Source of the DNA: Cupriavidus pauculus
GTDB lineage: Bacteria; Pseudomonadota; Gammaproteobacteria; Burkholderiales; Burkholderiaceae
DNA length: 64,000 bases
Assembly (NCBI RefSeq): GCF_002858765.1
Contig: NZ_PJRP01000019.1
Location: 79,994-143,993 of the forward strand
Reading direction: 5' to 3'
The notes below the pieces were generated by a model. The model saw only the letters and a list, made by a program, of their open reading frames with translations, was not told where the DNA came from and did not search any database. Below are positions 43,812 to 56,400 of the stretch, one piece after another (positions within the stretch are counted from its first letter, which is position 1; every line of letters begins with the position of its first letter). Position numbers and translations under genes: made by a program.

Positions 43812-44471
43812 CTATGGCTCACCGGCGGTCTTGATCGGCCCGCAGCACGTCTTCAAGTCGATCTTCCGGTCGCGGCATGCCGGAAGCGCGGGCGGGTTCT
43901 TGCATAGCAGCGACGACGGCGGGCGCGCAAAGCGGAACTGCTGGTCGATCATGCACAACTGCGCCGCGGCAATGTCGTTCAACTTCATGAAGTCCACGGG
44001 CCGGATCAGCGTGGTGTATCCGCACGCCGTCATGGCCCACTTGACGCCTTCGATATCGGTATCGGGCCGGCTCCATTCCGAATAGGCCGGGGGCAGCTTC
44101 GGGCGCCGGTCGAGCAAGGCGGGATCAAAATCGGCGCCGGTGCCGAACGTCTTGCCGCGCGGCACGTGGGCGCACGCCGGCAGTTCCGGCGCATGGGCGC
44201 AGACAATGCTCTGGCCGGTATAGGTGAAACCACGATCGAGCATGCACAACTCGCTGCGCGCATAGTCGTTCGTGGCCATCTCCACCGACGTGACCTGTGC
44301 CGCATCCGCGAAGCCGCATGCGAGCAGCGCGTTGCGCACCACCTGCTGGCTCGCGCCCGGCTTGGTCCAGTTCTGGAACAGCGGCGGCGGTGGCTGCATC
44401 GGCCGTGTCATGCACGCACCAAGGCCAAGGCAAAGCAGTAAGGGAACCAGTCTGGCAGGACGGAAAAACAT
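43812..44471 (-). CDS. Lipoprotein with an internal duplication, unknown function
   Basis: 219 aa. The signal ends in lipobox LGAC. Two ~75-residue repeats follow: one starting WTKPGASQQVVRNALLACGF and one starting WSRPDTDIEGVKWAMTACGY. Each ends with a conserved pattern, ELCMLDRGFTY...PACAH and QLCMIDQQFRF...PACRD, with cysteines in equivalent places. This suggests two disulfide-stabilised domains in the periplasm. I recognise no family. Confidence 0.8.
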   Translation of the reverse strand: MFFRPARLVPLLLCLGLGACMTRPMQPPPPLFQNWTKPGASQQVVRNALLACGFADAAQVTSVEMATNDYARSELCMLDRGFTYTGQSIVCAHAPELPACAHVPRGKTFGTGADFDPALLDRRPKLPPAYSEWSRPDTDIEGVKWAMTACGYTTLIRPVDFMKLNDIAAAQLCMIDQQFRFARPPSSLLCKNPPALPACRDRKIDLKTCCGPIKTAGEP

Positions 44472-44570
44472 ATTGATTTTCTTCTTGGCATTTTTGCCGA
44501 CATTCTAGGGCATGCCCCGATGCCGTCGCGCCGGCTGCCACCAGCGCGCACGGTGGCTGAACGCCGCTGA

Positions 44571-44975
44571 CTACTTGCCCTCGACGTGCCGCTTGAAATT
44601 GTCGAGGATGCTCTGCCAGCCCTGCTGCTGTTGCTCGACCGGATATTCCGAATCCGCGTCGAAGCTCACGCGCACCGCCACGCCTTGCGGGGTATCCGCA
44701 AAATCCACCTCGGCGCTCCGATCGCCGAAGGCGTACACGATGCGCCGGTTCAGCACGATCTCGGTGTAGGTGCCCGCAAAGTCGAAGCCCATGCTGCCGT
44801 CCTTGGCCTCCATCCGCGACGAGAACGCGCCGCCCACTCGCAGGTCGACCGACGCGGCCGTGGTGTGCCAATCGTCGGACGCGGCATTCCATTGCTTGAT
44901 GTCGTCAGGCGTGGTGTAGGCGCGCCACACGCTGTCGATCGGGGCGGCAACCGTGGTTTGTACGGTGATCGTCAT
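44571..44975 (-). CDS. SRPBCC-family (AHSA1-like) protein
   Basis: 134 aa, with AAGGAG before the ATG. The START-like fold is seen as TVAAPIDSVWRAYTTPDDIK at the N-terminus, WNAASDDWH, and GWQSILDNFKRHVE at the C-terminus. AHSA1-type proteins bind hydrophobic ligands and are often paired with an ArsR regulator, which is absent here. A dyad typical of ArsR operators overlaps its upstream region. Confidence 0.88.
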   Translation of the reverse strand: MTITVQTTVAAPIDSVWRAYTTPDDIKQWNAASDDWHTTAASVDLRVGGAFSSRMEAKDGSMGFDFAGTYTEIVLNRRIVYAFGDRSAEVDFADTPQGVAVRVSFDADSEYPVEQQQQGWQSILDNFKRHVEGK

Positions 44976-44991
44976 GGTCGGGGTCTCCTTA

Positions 44992-45015
44992 ATAGTTAGC
45001 CAGACGGATAACTAT
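44992..45015. promoter_or_regulatory. ArsR-like operator dyad before the SRPBCC gene
   Basis: ATAGTTA (44992-44998) and TAACTAT (45009-45015) are perfect arms around a 10-bp spacer, 17 bp before the start. ArsR-type repressors of SRPBCC genes use AT-rich dyads of this type, but no ArsR gene is in the window. Confidence 0.45.
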
Positions 45016-45242
45016 AGATCGCGGGGAGGACGAAAGCAATTGCGATCTTCCGCAGAAACGAACGCCTCGGCGGCCTCGCCTGCCACTTTTACGAGGAGCA
45101 GCTGGTTGTGTTGTCGAGACGGCATATCACGGCACATCATGCCGCCACCCAGGGCTTTCACCGCGCAATCCGGGACGTTCTGTTTCGGCCCACCCCCTAG
45201 AATCGATGTCACCACAAGGGCATTCGCATCCGGAGACAGATC

Positions 45243-47906
<2,664 letters not shown>

Positions 47907-48278
47907 TCGGCAACGGATTCGCGGCTGACTCGACGGAAACGGCATGCATTTGTGGCGAATGGCGCACGGCCAGCCTGGACGCCGCGTCGCCGTTTGCCTA
48001 AAATGCTGCGTCGCAGCGATCCCATCGCCTACCTGATCGCCTGCCCGCAAAGCCCCCGCACAGAGACCCCGATGTAACGCGTCAGCGCCACCTCCCCTCG
48101 TCATCGCCCATCGCCCAACACGCATCGCGCTGGCCGGACGGAGGTTCGTGCAACACGCTTGCCCACGCACCGGGGTGCACCGCGTCATCAGGTCATCGCG
48201 GCCGCGCCGCTTCGCCATTTCCGTCTTTCCCGCCGCCGCCCGGTCTGACCGGCGTCGACTTCCCAGCAGGTTCTTCTC
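47907..48278. other. 372-bp intergenic region before the SulP gene
   Basis: No gene is supported; a 24-codon frame from 48003 is too short to claim. A near-palindrome, GCTGCG-T-CGCAGC (48005-48017), lies after a TAAAAT that could be a -10. The SulP gene probably has its own promoter here. Confidence 0.4.
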
Positions 48279-49775
48279 ATGCAATCGCGTACCTTCGCGC
48301 AAGCCTTCCGCCAGGAATGGCTCTCCAATGTCCGTGGCGACATGCTCGCGGGCATCGTTGTCGCCCTCGCGCTGATCCCCGAGGCACTCGCCTTTTCCAT
48401 CATTGCCGGCGTGGATCCGAAAGTCGGCCTGTATGCCGCCTTCAGCATCGCCGTTGTATCGGCCATCGCGGGCGGGCGCCCCGGCATGATCTCTGCCGCA
48501 ACGGGCGCCGTGGCGCTGGTAATCGCGTCGCTGGTGAAAGCGCACGGCGTCGAATATGTGCTGGCGGCCGGTATCCTGGCCGGCCTGCTGCAGATCGGCG
48601 CCGGCTACCTGCGGCTTGGCGCCCTGATGCGCTTTGTCTCGCGTTCGGTCGTCACTGGCTTCGTCAATGCGCTGGCCATCCTGATCTTCCTGGCCCAGCT
48701 GCCGCAGTTGCAGGGCGGCGCCTGGTATGCGTATGCGATGGTCGCGGGCGGCCTGGGCACCATCTACCTGCTGCCACGCGTCACCCGCGCCGTGCCTTCT
48801 CCGCTGGTCTGCATCGTCGTGATGACGGCCATTTCGATGGCCCTGCAGCTGGATTTGCGCACCGTCGGCGACATGGGGTCGTTCCCGGACGAACTGCCCG
48901 TCTTTGCGCTGCCGCACGTGCCTTTCTCGCTGGACACGCTGGGCATCATCTTCCCGTACTCGGTCAGCATTGCCGTGGTGGGCCTGCTGGAATCGCTGAT
49001 GACGGCCAGCATCGTCGATGATTTCACCGATACGGCCAGCGACAAGAACCGCGAATGCCGCGGCCAGGGCTGCGCCAATATCGTCGCCGGATTCCTGGGC
49101 GGCATGCCCGGCTGCGCCATGATCGGCCAGACCGTCATCAACCTGAAGTCGGGTGGTCGCGGCCGCCTGTCCACCTTCGTGGCGGGGGCTTTCCTGCTGG
49201 TACTGGTGGTGTTCCTGGCGCCGTGGGTACGGCAGATTCCGATGGCGGCGCTGGTGGCCGTCATGGTCATGGTGTCGATCAGCACGTTCGACTGGCGCTC
49301 GGTCGCCAGGCTCCGGACCCACCCGAAAAGTTCGTCCGTGGTCATGGTGGCGACGGTCATTGCCGTGGTCACGACCCACAACCTGGCCATCGGCGTCGGC
49401 CTGGGCGTGCTGCTGAGCGCGGTCTTCTTCGCCGACAAGGCGCGCCGCATCCTGACCGTGTCGTCGACGCTCGACGAAGCCACGCAGGCTCGCCACTACG
49501 CGGTGCGCGGCCAGGTCTTCTTTGCGTCGTCGGAAGCATTTGTCGCCGAGTTCGATTTCCGGGAGCCGGTCCAGGCGGTCAGGCTCGACCTGTCGCACGC
49601 CCATTTCTGGGACATCACGGCCATCGAGGCGCTGGACCGCATCGTCCACAAGTTCCGCCGCAACGGCATCGCCGTCGACATCGTGGGCCTGAACCGCGCC
49701 AGCGCGACGATGATCGAGAAGTACGCCACGCACGACAAGGCGGCCGGGGCGACCGGCGCCGAACTGTCGCACTGA
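48279..49775 (+). CDS. SulP-family anion transporter with STAS domain
   Basis: 498 aa. About ten or more membrane segments occupy residues 15-390, including the family motif LAGIVVALALIPEALAFSII and the YAAFS stretch. A cytoplasmic STAS domain ends the protein (AVRLDLSHAHFWDITAIEAL). SulP proteins carry sulfate, bicarbonate or dicarboxylates. No carbonic anhydrase or sulfate-assimilation gene is adjacent to narrow the substrate. Confidence 0.92.
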   Translation: MQSRTFAQAFRQEWLSNVRGDMLAGIVVALALIPEALAFSIIAGVDPKVGLYAAFSIAVVSAIAGGRPGMISAATGAVALVIASLVKAHGVEYVLAAGILAGLLQIGAGYLRLGALMRFVSRSVVTGFVNALAILIFLAQLPQLQGGAWYAYAMVAGGLGTIYLLPRVTRAVPSPLVCIVVMTAISMALQLDLRTVGDMGSFPDELPVFALPHVPFSLDTLGIIFPYSVSIAVVGLLESLMTASIVDDFTDTASDKNRECRGQGCANIVAGFLGGMPGCAMIGQTVINLKSGGRGRLSTFVAGAFLLVLVVFLAPWVRQIPMAALVAVMVMVSISTFDWRSVARLRTHPKSSSVVMVATVIAVVTTHNLAIGVGLGVLLSAVFFADKARRILTVSSTLDEATQARHYAVRGQVFFASSEAFVAEFDFREPVQAVRLDLSHAHFWDITAIEALDRIVHKFRRNGIAVDIVGLNRASATMIEKYATHDKAAGATGAELSH

Positions 49776-49778
49776 ACC

Positions 49779-49796
49779 GCGGGGCCAGCGCCCCGC
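49779..49796. terminator. Convergent hairpin
   Basis: GCGGGGC-CAGC-GCCCCGC lies between the SulP gene and the convergent VOC gene. No U-tract. Confidence 0.45.
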
Positions 49797-49800
49797 CCGG

Positions 49801-50223
49801 TCAGACCAGTTGCTGGATACGGAGCATGTTGCCGGCGGGGTCGCGCACGCCCATGTCGCGCACACCGTAGGGCTGGTCGGTCGGTTCCTGGACGATCTCC
49901 GCGTCACAATCCTGCAGCCGCTGGAACGTGGCATTCAGATCCTTCGCGCCTAGCAGCAGCATCGCGAACGTGCCCTTGGCCATCATTTCGGCAATCGTGC
50001 GCTTCTCGTCGTCGGTGACGCCAGGCGTGGCATTGGGCGGAAACAGGACGATCGAGGTCTCCGGCCGCCCCTTCGGCCCAATGGTGATCCAGCGGTTGCC
50101 GCCGAACGCCACGTCCTTGCGCACCTCGAAATCCAGCGCGTCGCGGTAGAACGCCAGCGAGGTTTCCGGGTCGCTGTGCGGCAGGAAGGTCGAATGAATG
50201 GTGATGTCCAAGATTGTCTCCAT
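49801..50223 (-). CDS. VOC-family (glyoxalase/bleomycin-resistance-like) protein
   Basis: 140 aa from METILDIT. The VOC fold is seen as TFLPHSDPETSLAFYRDALD, then ALDFEVRKDVAFGGNRWITI and YGVRDMGVRDPAGNMLRIQQ at the end. Metal-binding residues for a specific reaction are not obvious. It follows an AraC-type regulator gene by 77 bp in the same direction, a common AraC-VOC pair whose function is not established. Confidence 0.88.
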   Translation of the reverse strand: METILDITIHSTFLPHSDPETSLAFYRDALDFEVRKDVAFGGNRWITIGPKGRPETSIVLFPPNATPGVTDDEKRTIAEMMAKGTFAMLLLGAKDLNATFQRLQDCDAEIVQEPTDQPYGVRDMGVRDPAGNMLRIQQLV

Positions 50224-50300
50224 GATAGGAATTGTCAGGATTCGGCCCAGCCGTGCGGACTGGCCACCTGGCTGCCTCGCGTCCGAACCATGGAAGCAGT

Positions 50301-50750
50301 CTAGCCGGGCAGATTTTCCGGCGCTTCTCGATTCCTGATCGGTCGCGTGACCTGCTTCGCCACGCAGGACGGCAAGCCCTCGGTCTGGCGCGCGCACTCG
50401 CGCCGGTAGGCGCTGGGCGGCATCCCGACCAGCTCTGCAAATCGCGTGCTGAACGTACCCAGCGATGCACAGCCGACCTCGAAGCAGACCTCGGTCACGC
50501 TCAGGTCGCCGCGACGCAACAACGCCATGGCGCGCTCGATGCGCCGCGTCATCAGGTAGGCATATACGGATTCGCCGTAGGCCAGCCGGAACTGGCGGCT
50601 GAGATGGCCGGCCGACATGTGGACGCCCTGCGCCAGCGCCTCGACGTCCAGCGGCTGCGCATAGTCGCGGTCGATCCGATCCCGCACGCGGCGCAGGCGC
50701 GCAAGGTCACGCAGGGTGTTGTCGGAGGTGGCGTGGGGGGCGGCGGGCAT
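50301..50750 (-). CDS. Short AraC-family transcriptional regulator
   Basis: 149 aa and almost only the two HTH units: LDVEALAQGVHMSAGHLSRQF and LSVTEVCFEVGCASLGTFST, with the canonical end ELVGMPPSAYRRE. No ligand-binding domain is present. It is upstream of the VOC gene and probably regulates it or is cotranscribed with it. Confidence 0.9.
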   Translation of the reverse strand: MPAAPHATSDNTLRDLARLRRVRDRIDRDYAQPLDVEALAQGVHMSAGHLSRQFRLAYGESVYAYLMTRRIERAMALLRRGDLSVTEVCFEVGCASLGTFSTRFAELVGMPPSAYRRECARQTEGLPSCVAKQVTRPIRNREAPENLPG

Positions 50751-50817
50751 CGGGCTATTCTGTCATCGTCACCCGTCGCCGATCAAGACCCTGGCCCGGG
50801 GCGCAAATCCGGCGGCA

Positions 50818-51972
50818 TCAGGCCTGGATGGCCCGCTGCGCCTGGCAGCATTCCCGTGGCAGCGTCACAGTGAATACCGTGGTGCAAAGCTCGGGCGACG
50901 ATTCAGCGACCACGGTGCCGCCATGGAGCATGGCCAGCTCGCGGGCGATGTAGAGGCCCAGGCCCAGCCCTTCGGCGCTGCTGGCGCTCGTTGCCGCCGC
51001 CGTCGCGCCCATCCCCGAATGGAAGGCATCGAAGATATGCGGCAGTACGCGGGCGTCGATGGCACCGCCGTTCGACACCGCCACCGTCACGCTGTCCCGG
51101 GCCGTGCCGTCGACGCGCACGATCACCGGCGCCCCGGCATCGCCGTGCTGCAGCGCGTTGCCAACCAGGTTCTGCACGACCTGGGCAATCTGGTCGGGAT
51201 CGATCGTGGCCCGGGTGTCGCCCTGTTGCTCCAGCACCAGTTGCGGCTCGCCGCGCGACACCTGGCATTCATCGACGATGGCCGCGCAGATCGCGCCCAG
51301 GTCTGCCGCCTGCGGCATCAGGCTGACCCGTCCGCCATGCAGGCGGGCCACATGCAACAGTTGGTCCACCATGCGCGCCATGCGCTGGCTGCTGCGGGCA
51401 ATCCGGTCCGTTGCCGGCCTGATTTTTTCCTCGCCGCCAAAGCGGCCCAGGAACGACGCCGAGGCGATGATGGCCGATAGCGGCGTGCGCAGATCGTGCG
51501 CCAGCACGGCCATCAGCATTTCGTTGGTCTTCAGCAGTTGCTGGGCGGTTTCCAGCTGCTCGGCCAGTAGCTGCTTCTGCTGGGCCAGTTGCACGAACAC
51601 ATCGACCTTGGCCGACAGCACGCGGGCATCCACGGGCTTGAACAGGAAATCCACCGCGCCCGACGCATAGCCGCGAAACGCGCGCTGGCTGTCGTGCCCC
51701 GCCGCGGTCAGGAACAGGATCGGGATCTGGCTGGTGCGCTTGCTGCCGCGCATCAGTTCGGCCAGCTCGAAGCCGTCCATCTCGGGCATGTGCACGTCCA
51801 GGATGGCCAGCCCGAAATCGTGATCCAGCAGCAGTTCCAGCGCCTGGGCGCCGGAATTGGCATGGACGATCTCCACGCCCGGCTTGGCCAGCACGGCGTC
51901 GAGCGCTGTCAGGTTGGCCGCAATGTCGTCGACGGCGAGGATCTTCACGGGAGCTTGCATGGTAGGCGTCAT
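50818..51972 (-). CDS. Receiver-histidine kinase hybrid (end of chemosensory-like operon)
   Basis: 384 aa. An N-terminal receiver domain with Asp in FGLAILDVHMPEMDG is followed by a coiled coil, HisKA with His in MAVLAHDLRTPLSAI, and HATPase (NLVGNALQHGD, GLGLGLYIAREL). It has no membrane segment. The receiver-first architecture suggests a kinase controlled by phosphorylation from another kinase, perhaps the triple-receiver protein at the operon's start. Its ATG overlaps the CheB stop by 4 nt. Confidence 0.9.
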   Translation of the reverse strand: MTPTMQAPVKILAVDDIAANLTALDAVLAKPGVEIVHANSGAQALELLLDHDFGLAILDVHMPEMDGFELAELMRGSKRTSQIPILFLTAAGHDSQRAFRGYASGAVDFLFKPVDARVLSAKVDVFVQLAQQKQLLAEQLETAQQLLKTNEMLMAVLAHDLRTPLSAIIASASFLGRFGGEEKIRPATDRIARSSQRMARMVDQLLHVARLHGGRVSLMPQAADLGAICAAIVDECQVSRGEPQLVLEQQGDTRATIDPDQIAQVVQNLVGNALQHGDAGAPVIVRVDGTARDSVTVAVSNGGAIDARVLPHIFDAFHSGMGATAAATSASSAEGLGLGLYIARELAMLHGGTVVAESSPELCTTVFTVTLPRECCQAQRAIQA

Positions 51973-52565
51973 TCAGTCAGGCGGGCCAGCCCGTGGCCAA
52001 TGGCTTCCAGGGTCAGTATGTGTTCGGCCGCGCCGCGCGCAATGGCCTCTTGCGGCATGGTTCCCACCATGGCGGATTCCGGCGATTGCACCCAGGTACG
52101 GCCGCCCGCCGCGCGAATCATGGCCAGGCCGCGCGAACCGTCGTCGTTGGCGCCCGACAGCAGCACGCCCAGCACGCCCTCCCGCCAGGCCACGGCGGCC
52201 GACTCAAACAGCACGTCGATCGACGGCCGGGAAAACCGCACGGGCGGCGCCACCGACAGGGCCAGCCGCACGCCGTCCGGCGTCTCGGGATCCTGTTCCA
52301 GCAGCAGGTGATAGTTCGGGGGGGCCAGATAGAGATGGCCGGGTTGCACCGACAGCTTGTCTTCGGCCTCGTACACCGGCATGGCGCAACGCAGGGCAAA
52401 CAGTCCCGGCAGCAGGCTGGGGCTCGACGCCAGCTGGTGCATGACGATCACCACCGGCGGCATGAAGCGCGCCGGCAGCATCGGCAGCACGGCATTCAGC
52501 GCTTCCAGCGCGCCGGCCGAACCGCCGATCACCACCCCGCTGCACGCCTGCGTCCCGGTTTGCAT
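51969..52565 (-). CDS. CheB-type methylesterase domain protein (no receiver)
   Basis: 198 aa, with GAGG before the ATG. It is the catalytic domain only: Ser in GGSAGALEAL, His in VIVMHQLAS, and Asp in LLSGANDDGSRGLAMI. The receiver domain of classic CheB is missing. It would hydrolyse glutamyl methyl esters, yet no MCP gene is present. It starts 9 bp after the CheR stop and is coupled to the following kinase. Confidence 0.9.
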   Translation of the reverse strand: MQTGTQACSGVVIGGSAGALEALNAVLPMLPARFMPPVVIVMHQLASSPSLLPGLFALRCAMPVYEAEDKLSVQPGHLYLAPPNYHLLLEQDPETPDGVRLALSVAPPVRFSRPSIDVLFESAAVAWREGVLGVLLSGANDDGSRGLAMIRAAGGRTWVQSPESAMVGTMPQEAIARGAAEHILTLEAIGHGLARLTE

Positions 52566-52574
52566 GATCGCGCC

Positions 52575-53465
52575 TCAGAGCTTGCGGTACAGCCGCTCGC
52601 GCGACGACACCGCCTCGAAACCCTGCCCATGCGCACTGAAGTGCAGGCTCTCCTTGCTGCCCAGCCCCAGGAACCCTCGCCACGCCAGCGCATCCCGAAA
52701 CAGGCCGATGGCACGGTCCTGCAGCGGGCGGTCAAAGTAGATCAGCACATTGCGGCACGAAATCAGCTGGGCCTCCTGGAACACGCTGTCGGTCGCCAGG
52801 CTGTGGTCCGCGAACACCGATTGCCGGATTAGCTGGTCATTGAACTTGGCCTTGCCATAGGCGGCGTGATAGTAGTCCGACAGCGACGCACGGCCGCCGG
52901 CGGCCAGGTAGTTCGCGCCGAAGTCGCGCAGGCGGCCGGCGTCGTACACGCCCGCGCGCGCGGTGGCCAGGGCCTCCGGGTTGATGTCGGTCGCGTAGAA
53001 CACCGTGCGCGCCGCCAGGCCCTCTTCCTCGAACAGGATAGCCAGCGACCACAGCTCCTCGCCGCTGCTGCAGCCGGCCACCCAGACGTTGACCGACGGA
53101 TAGGTCTTCAGCACCGGCACCACGTGCTCGCGAATCGCACGAAAGTAAGACGGGTCCCGGAACATCTCGCTGACTTGCACCGTCAGGTATTGCAGCAACC
53201 GGCCAAACAGCACGGCGTCGCGCAGCATGCGGTCCTGCAGCTGCGACAGCGTGGCCAGGTTCAGGTCCCGCAGCGCCTGCTCCAGCCGGCGCCGCAGCGA
53301 CGCCCGCGAATAGCGCCGGAAGTCATGCTGGTACTTGCGGAAGATGGCCTCCAGCAGCAGTTCCAGTTCGATCTCGAAATTGGCGTCGAGCAGCACCATG
53401 CCGTCGACGGCCCCGGCGTCGGCCAGCGGCTCCACGTCCTTCGGTTTCAGTTTGCGTGTAGCCAT
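52575..53465 (-). CDS. CheR-type protein-glutamate methyltransferase
   Basis: 296 aa from the ATG at 53465; a GTG at 53474 is possible. The CheR all-alpha N-domain (FRRYSRASLRRRLEQALRDL) precedes the SAM-binding domain with VWVAGCSSGEELWSLAILFE and LISCRNVLIYFD. All methyltransferase motifs are present. It overlaps the end of the large kinase gene by ~19 nt. Its substrate is not a local MCP, so it may methylate a distant receptor or a kinase in this operon. Confidence 0.9.
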   Translation of the reverse strand: MATRKLKPKDVEPLADAGAVDGMVLLDANFEIELELLLEAIFRKYQHDFRRYSRASLRRRLEQALRDLNLATLSQLQDRMLRDAVLFGRLLQYLTVQVSEMFRDPSYFRAIREHVVPVLKTYPSVNVWVAGCSSGEELWSLAILFEEEGLAARTVFYATDINPEALATARAGVYDAGRLRDFGANYLAAGGRASLSDYYHAAYGKAKFNDQLIRQSVFADHSLATDSVFQEAQLISCRNVLIYFDRPLQDRAIGLFRDALAWRGFLGLGSKESLHFSAHGQGFEAVSSRERLYRKL

Positions 53466-56400
53466 ACGCGACACAGCGAAAGCAGTTTGTCCACATCGAT
53501 CGGCTTGGCGATGTAGTCGTTGGCCCCGGCCTGCAGGCAGGCCTCGCGGTCGGACTGCATGGCCTTGGCCGTCAGCGCGATGATCGGCAGCCGCGCGTAC
53601 TGCGGCATCTGGCGGATATGCCGCATGGCGGTTATGCCGTCCATCTCGGGCATCATGATGTCCATCAGTACCAGGTGGATGTCGTCCATCCGGTTCAGCA
53701 CGTCCAGCGCCTCGCGGCCGCTGCGGGCGATCTCCACGGTGGCGCCCAGCGGCTCGATGACCTTCGACAGCGCAAAGATATTGCGCGCGTCGTCTTCCAC
53801 CAGCAGCAGTTTCCGGCCGTCGAACGTGTCGTCGCGGCTGCGGGCGGCGCGCAGCATGCGCTGGTGTTCCGGCGGCAGCGACGACTCCACGCTATGCAGG
53901 AACAGCGTCACCTCGTCGAGCAGCCGGTCTGGCGAGCGGGCGCCCTTGATGATGATCGACTTCGAGTACCGGCGCAGCTTCTGCTCGTCCTCGGCCGACA
54001 ACTGCCGGCCGGTATAGATGATGACGGGCGGCATGGCGCCAGCGTTGGCCTGCGCCCGCTGCGCCATATGGGCCAGCAGGTCGTGTCCGGTGCCGTCCGG
54101 CAACACCATGTCCATCACCACGCAGTCGAACGGCGTACCGTCCAGCGCCGCCGTGGCCTCGGCCACGCTGTCGGCGGTCACGATCTCGGCCTTCAGCGAC
54201 TTCAGCAGCGCGCGAATGCTCTCGCGCAGCGCCGGGTCATCCTCGATCACCAGCACCCGGCGTTGGCCCGCCACCATGCGTGCCTCCAGCCCGCGGATCG
54301 CCGCCGCCAGCTTGTCGCGCTCGCTGGGCTTGAACGTGTAGCCCACCGCGCCCAGGTGCAGCGCCGCTTCGGCATGGTCGCTGACCGATACCAGATGCGT
54401 CGGGATATGCCGTGTGGCGGGGTCGCGCTTGAGCCAGTCCAGCAGCGTCAGCCCCGACTGGTCGGGCAGCGCCACGTCCAGCAGGATGCCGCATGGCTGG
54501 TGCTGGCGTGCCAGTTCCAGGCCCTGCGCCGACGTGGTGGCGTGGATGCAGTCGAAATCGAGTTCGTGGGCCAGGTCGTAGAGAATGCCGGCAAAGTCGA
54601 GGTCGTCCTCGACCACCAGAATCAACCGGTTGCCGCGCGTGCGATGGTCGCGGTCGTCGGCAATCGGTGCCGGATAGCCCGGCTGCACGCGGTCCATGGG
54701 TTCCTGTGCCGGCGCGGGGGCAGGCGGCACCGCACGGGGCGGCGGGGCCATCACCAATGGTGCCGGCGCGCTGCCCGGCAGCATCATCAGGCCGGCCTGG
54801 GTGGCGGAGTCTCCGCCGAGCAGGCGCGGCACGGTCAATGCGAACACGCTGCCCTGGCCGGGCTCGCTGGCCACCGAGATCACGCCGCCCAGCAGGCGGC
54901 TCAGTTCGCGCGAGATCGACAGGCCCAGCCCCGTGCCGCCATAGCGGCGGCTGGTGGTGCCGTCGGCCTGTTGGAAAGCCTCGAAGATGACCTGCTGCTT
55001 GTCCTTCGGAATGCCGATGCCAGTGTCGCGCACCTCGAACCGCAGCGCGTCGTCACCCTGCGCGGCCAGCGCCAGCGTGACCGCGCCCGACTCCGTGAAC
55101 TTGAACGCATTGGACAACAGGTTCTTGAGCACCTGCTGCAGCCGCAGGTTGTCGGACACGATGGCGTCAGGTACGCCGGGCAGGAATTCGATCCGGAACC
55201 GCACGCTCTTCTGCGCGGCAATCGGCCCGAACATGCCCTGCAGCGTCTCGGTCAGCGCCTGCAGTTCCACCGCCTCGCGCTCGATCACCAGATGGCCAGC
55301 CTCGATCTTGGACAGATCCAGGATGTCGTTGATCAGGTTCAGCAGGTCGGTGTTGGCCGCGTGGATGGTGGCCGCGTAGCGCACCTGCTCGGCGGTCAGC
55401 GTGCCGTCCTTGTTCTCCTGCAGCAGCTTGGCCAGAATCAGCGCACTGTTCAGCGGCGTGCGCAGTTCGTGCGACATATTGGCCAGGAATTCGCTCTTGT
55501 ACTGGTTGGATCGCTCCAGCGCCCGCGCGTTGGCGGCCAGTTCGGCCTGGAAGGCCAGCATCTCGCGCTTCTGCCCTTCCAGCCGTTGCGCGTGTTCTTC
55601 GAGCTGAACGTTGGTCTGTTCCAGTTCCGCCTGCTGGGCTTCGAGCCGCGCCTGCGAATCCATCAGCGCGCGGCCGCGCTCTTCCAGTTCCTCGTTCGAT
55701 ACGCGCAGTTCTTCCTGCTGGACCTGCAACTCCTCGCTCTGGCGCTGGGTTTCGCCCAGCAGCGTCTCCAGGCGGCCCCGGTACGCGGCGGCACGCAAGG
55801 TCATGCCGATCGAATCGCCAATGCGCTCCAGCAGTTCCACGATGTCGGCGGTATCGCGCTGCATGGCGACGAAGCCCAGTTCCACCACGCCCACCACCTC
55901 GCCTTCAGCAGTCAGCGGCGCCGCCACGATCTCGTTGGGCGACGTCCGGCCCAGGGCGGATGACACGCGGAGATAGTCGGCCGGCAGGCCGCCCACCGCG
56001 ATCACACGGTTCTCGGCCGCTGCCTGGCCGGCCAGCGTCTGCCCCGACGTCAGCGTCTGCGGCAGGTCGTCGGCATGGGCCAGCGCCCAGGTGGCCACGC
56101 GGCGCATCTGGGCGCCATCCACCTGATACACCACGCCCACGTGCGCCTGGAAGGCTTGCGCCAGCACTCGCACCAGCGCATCGGCCACGTTGCCCGCCGT
56201 TTGCGGATTGCGTACGGCCTGATGGACCCGTACCTGCGTCTGCTGCAACCACGCCGCGCGCTGCATAGCCGCCTGCGAGACGATATAGCGATAGACCACC
56301 GCCGCCAGGAACCACAGCATCACCACGCCCGCGCCGCGATTCACGATGGCGTAGATCGGCCGGATGCTGCTGACCGGCGACACCGCATAGCCGATGCCGA

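Noticed and set aside
48003..48077. 24-codon frame before the SulP gene
   Set aside because: No Shine-Dalgarno, no similarity, and too short to support.
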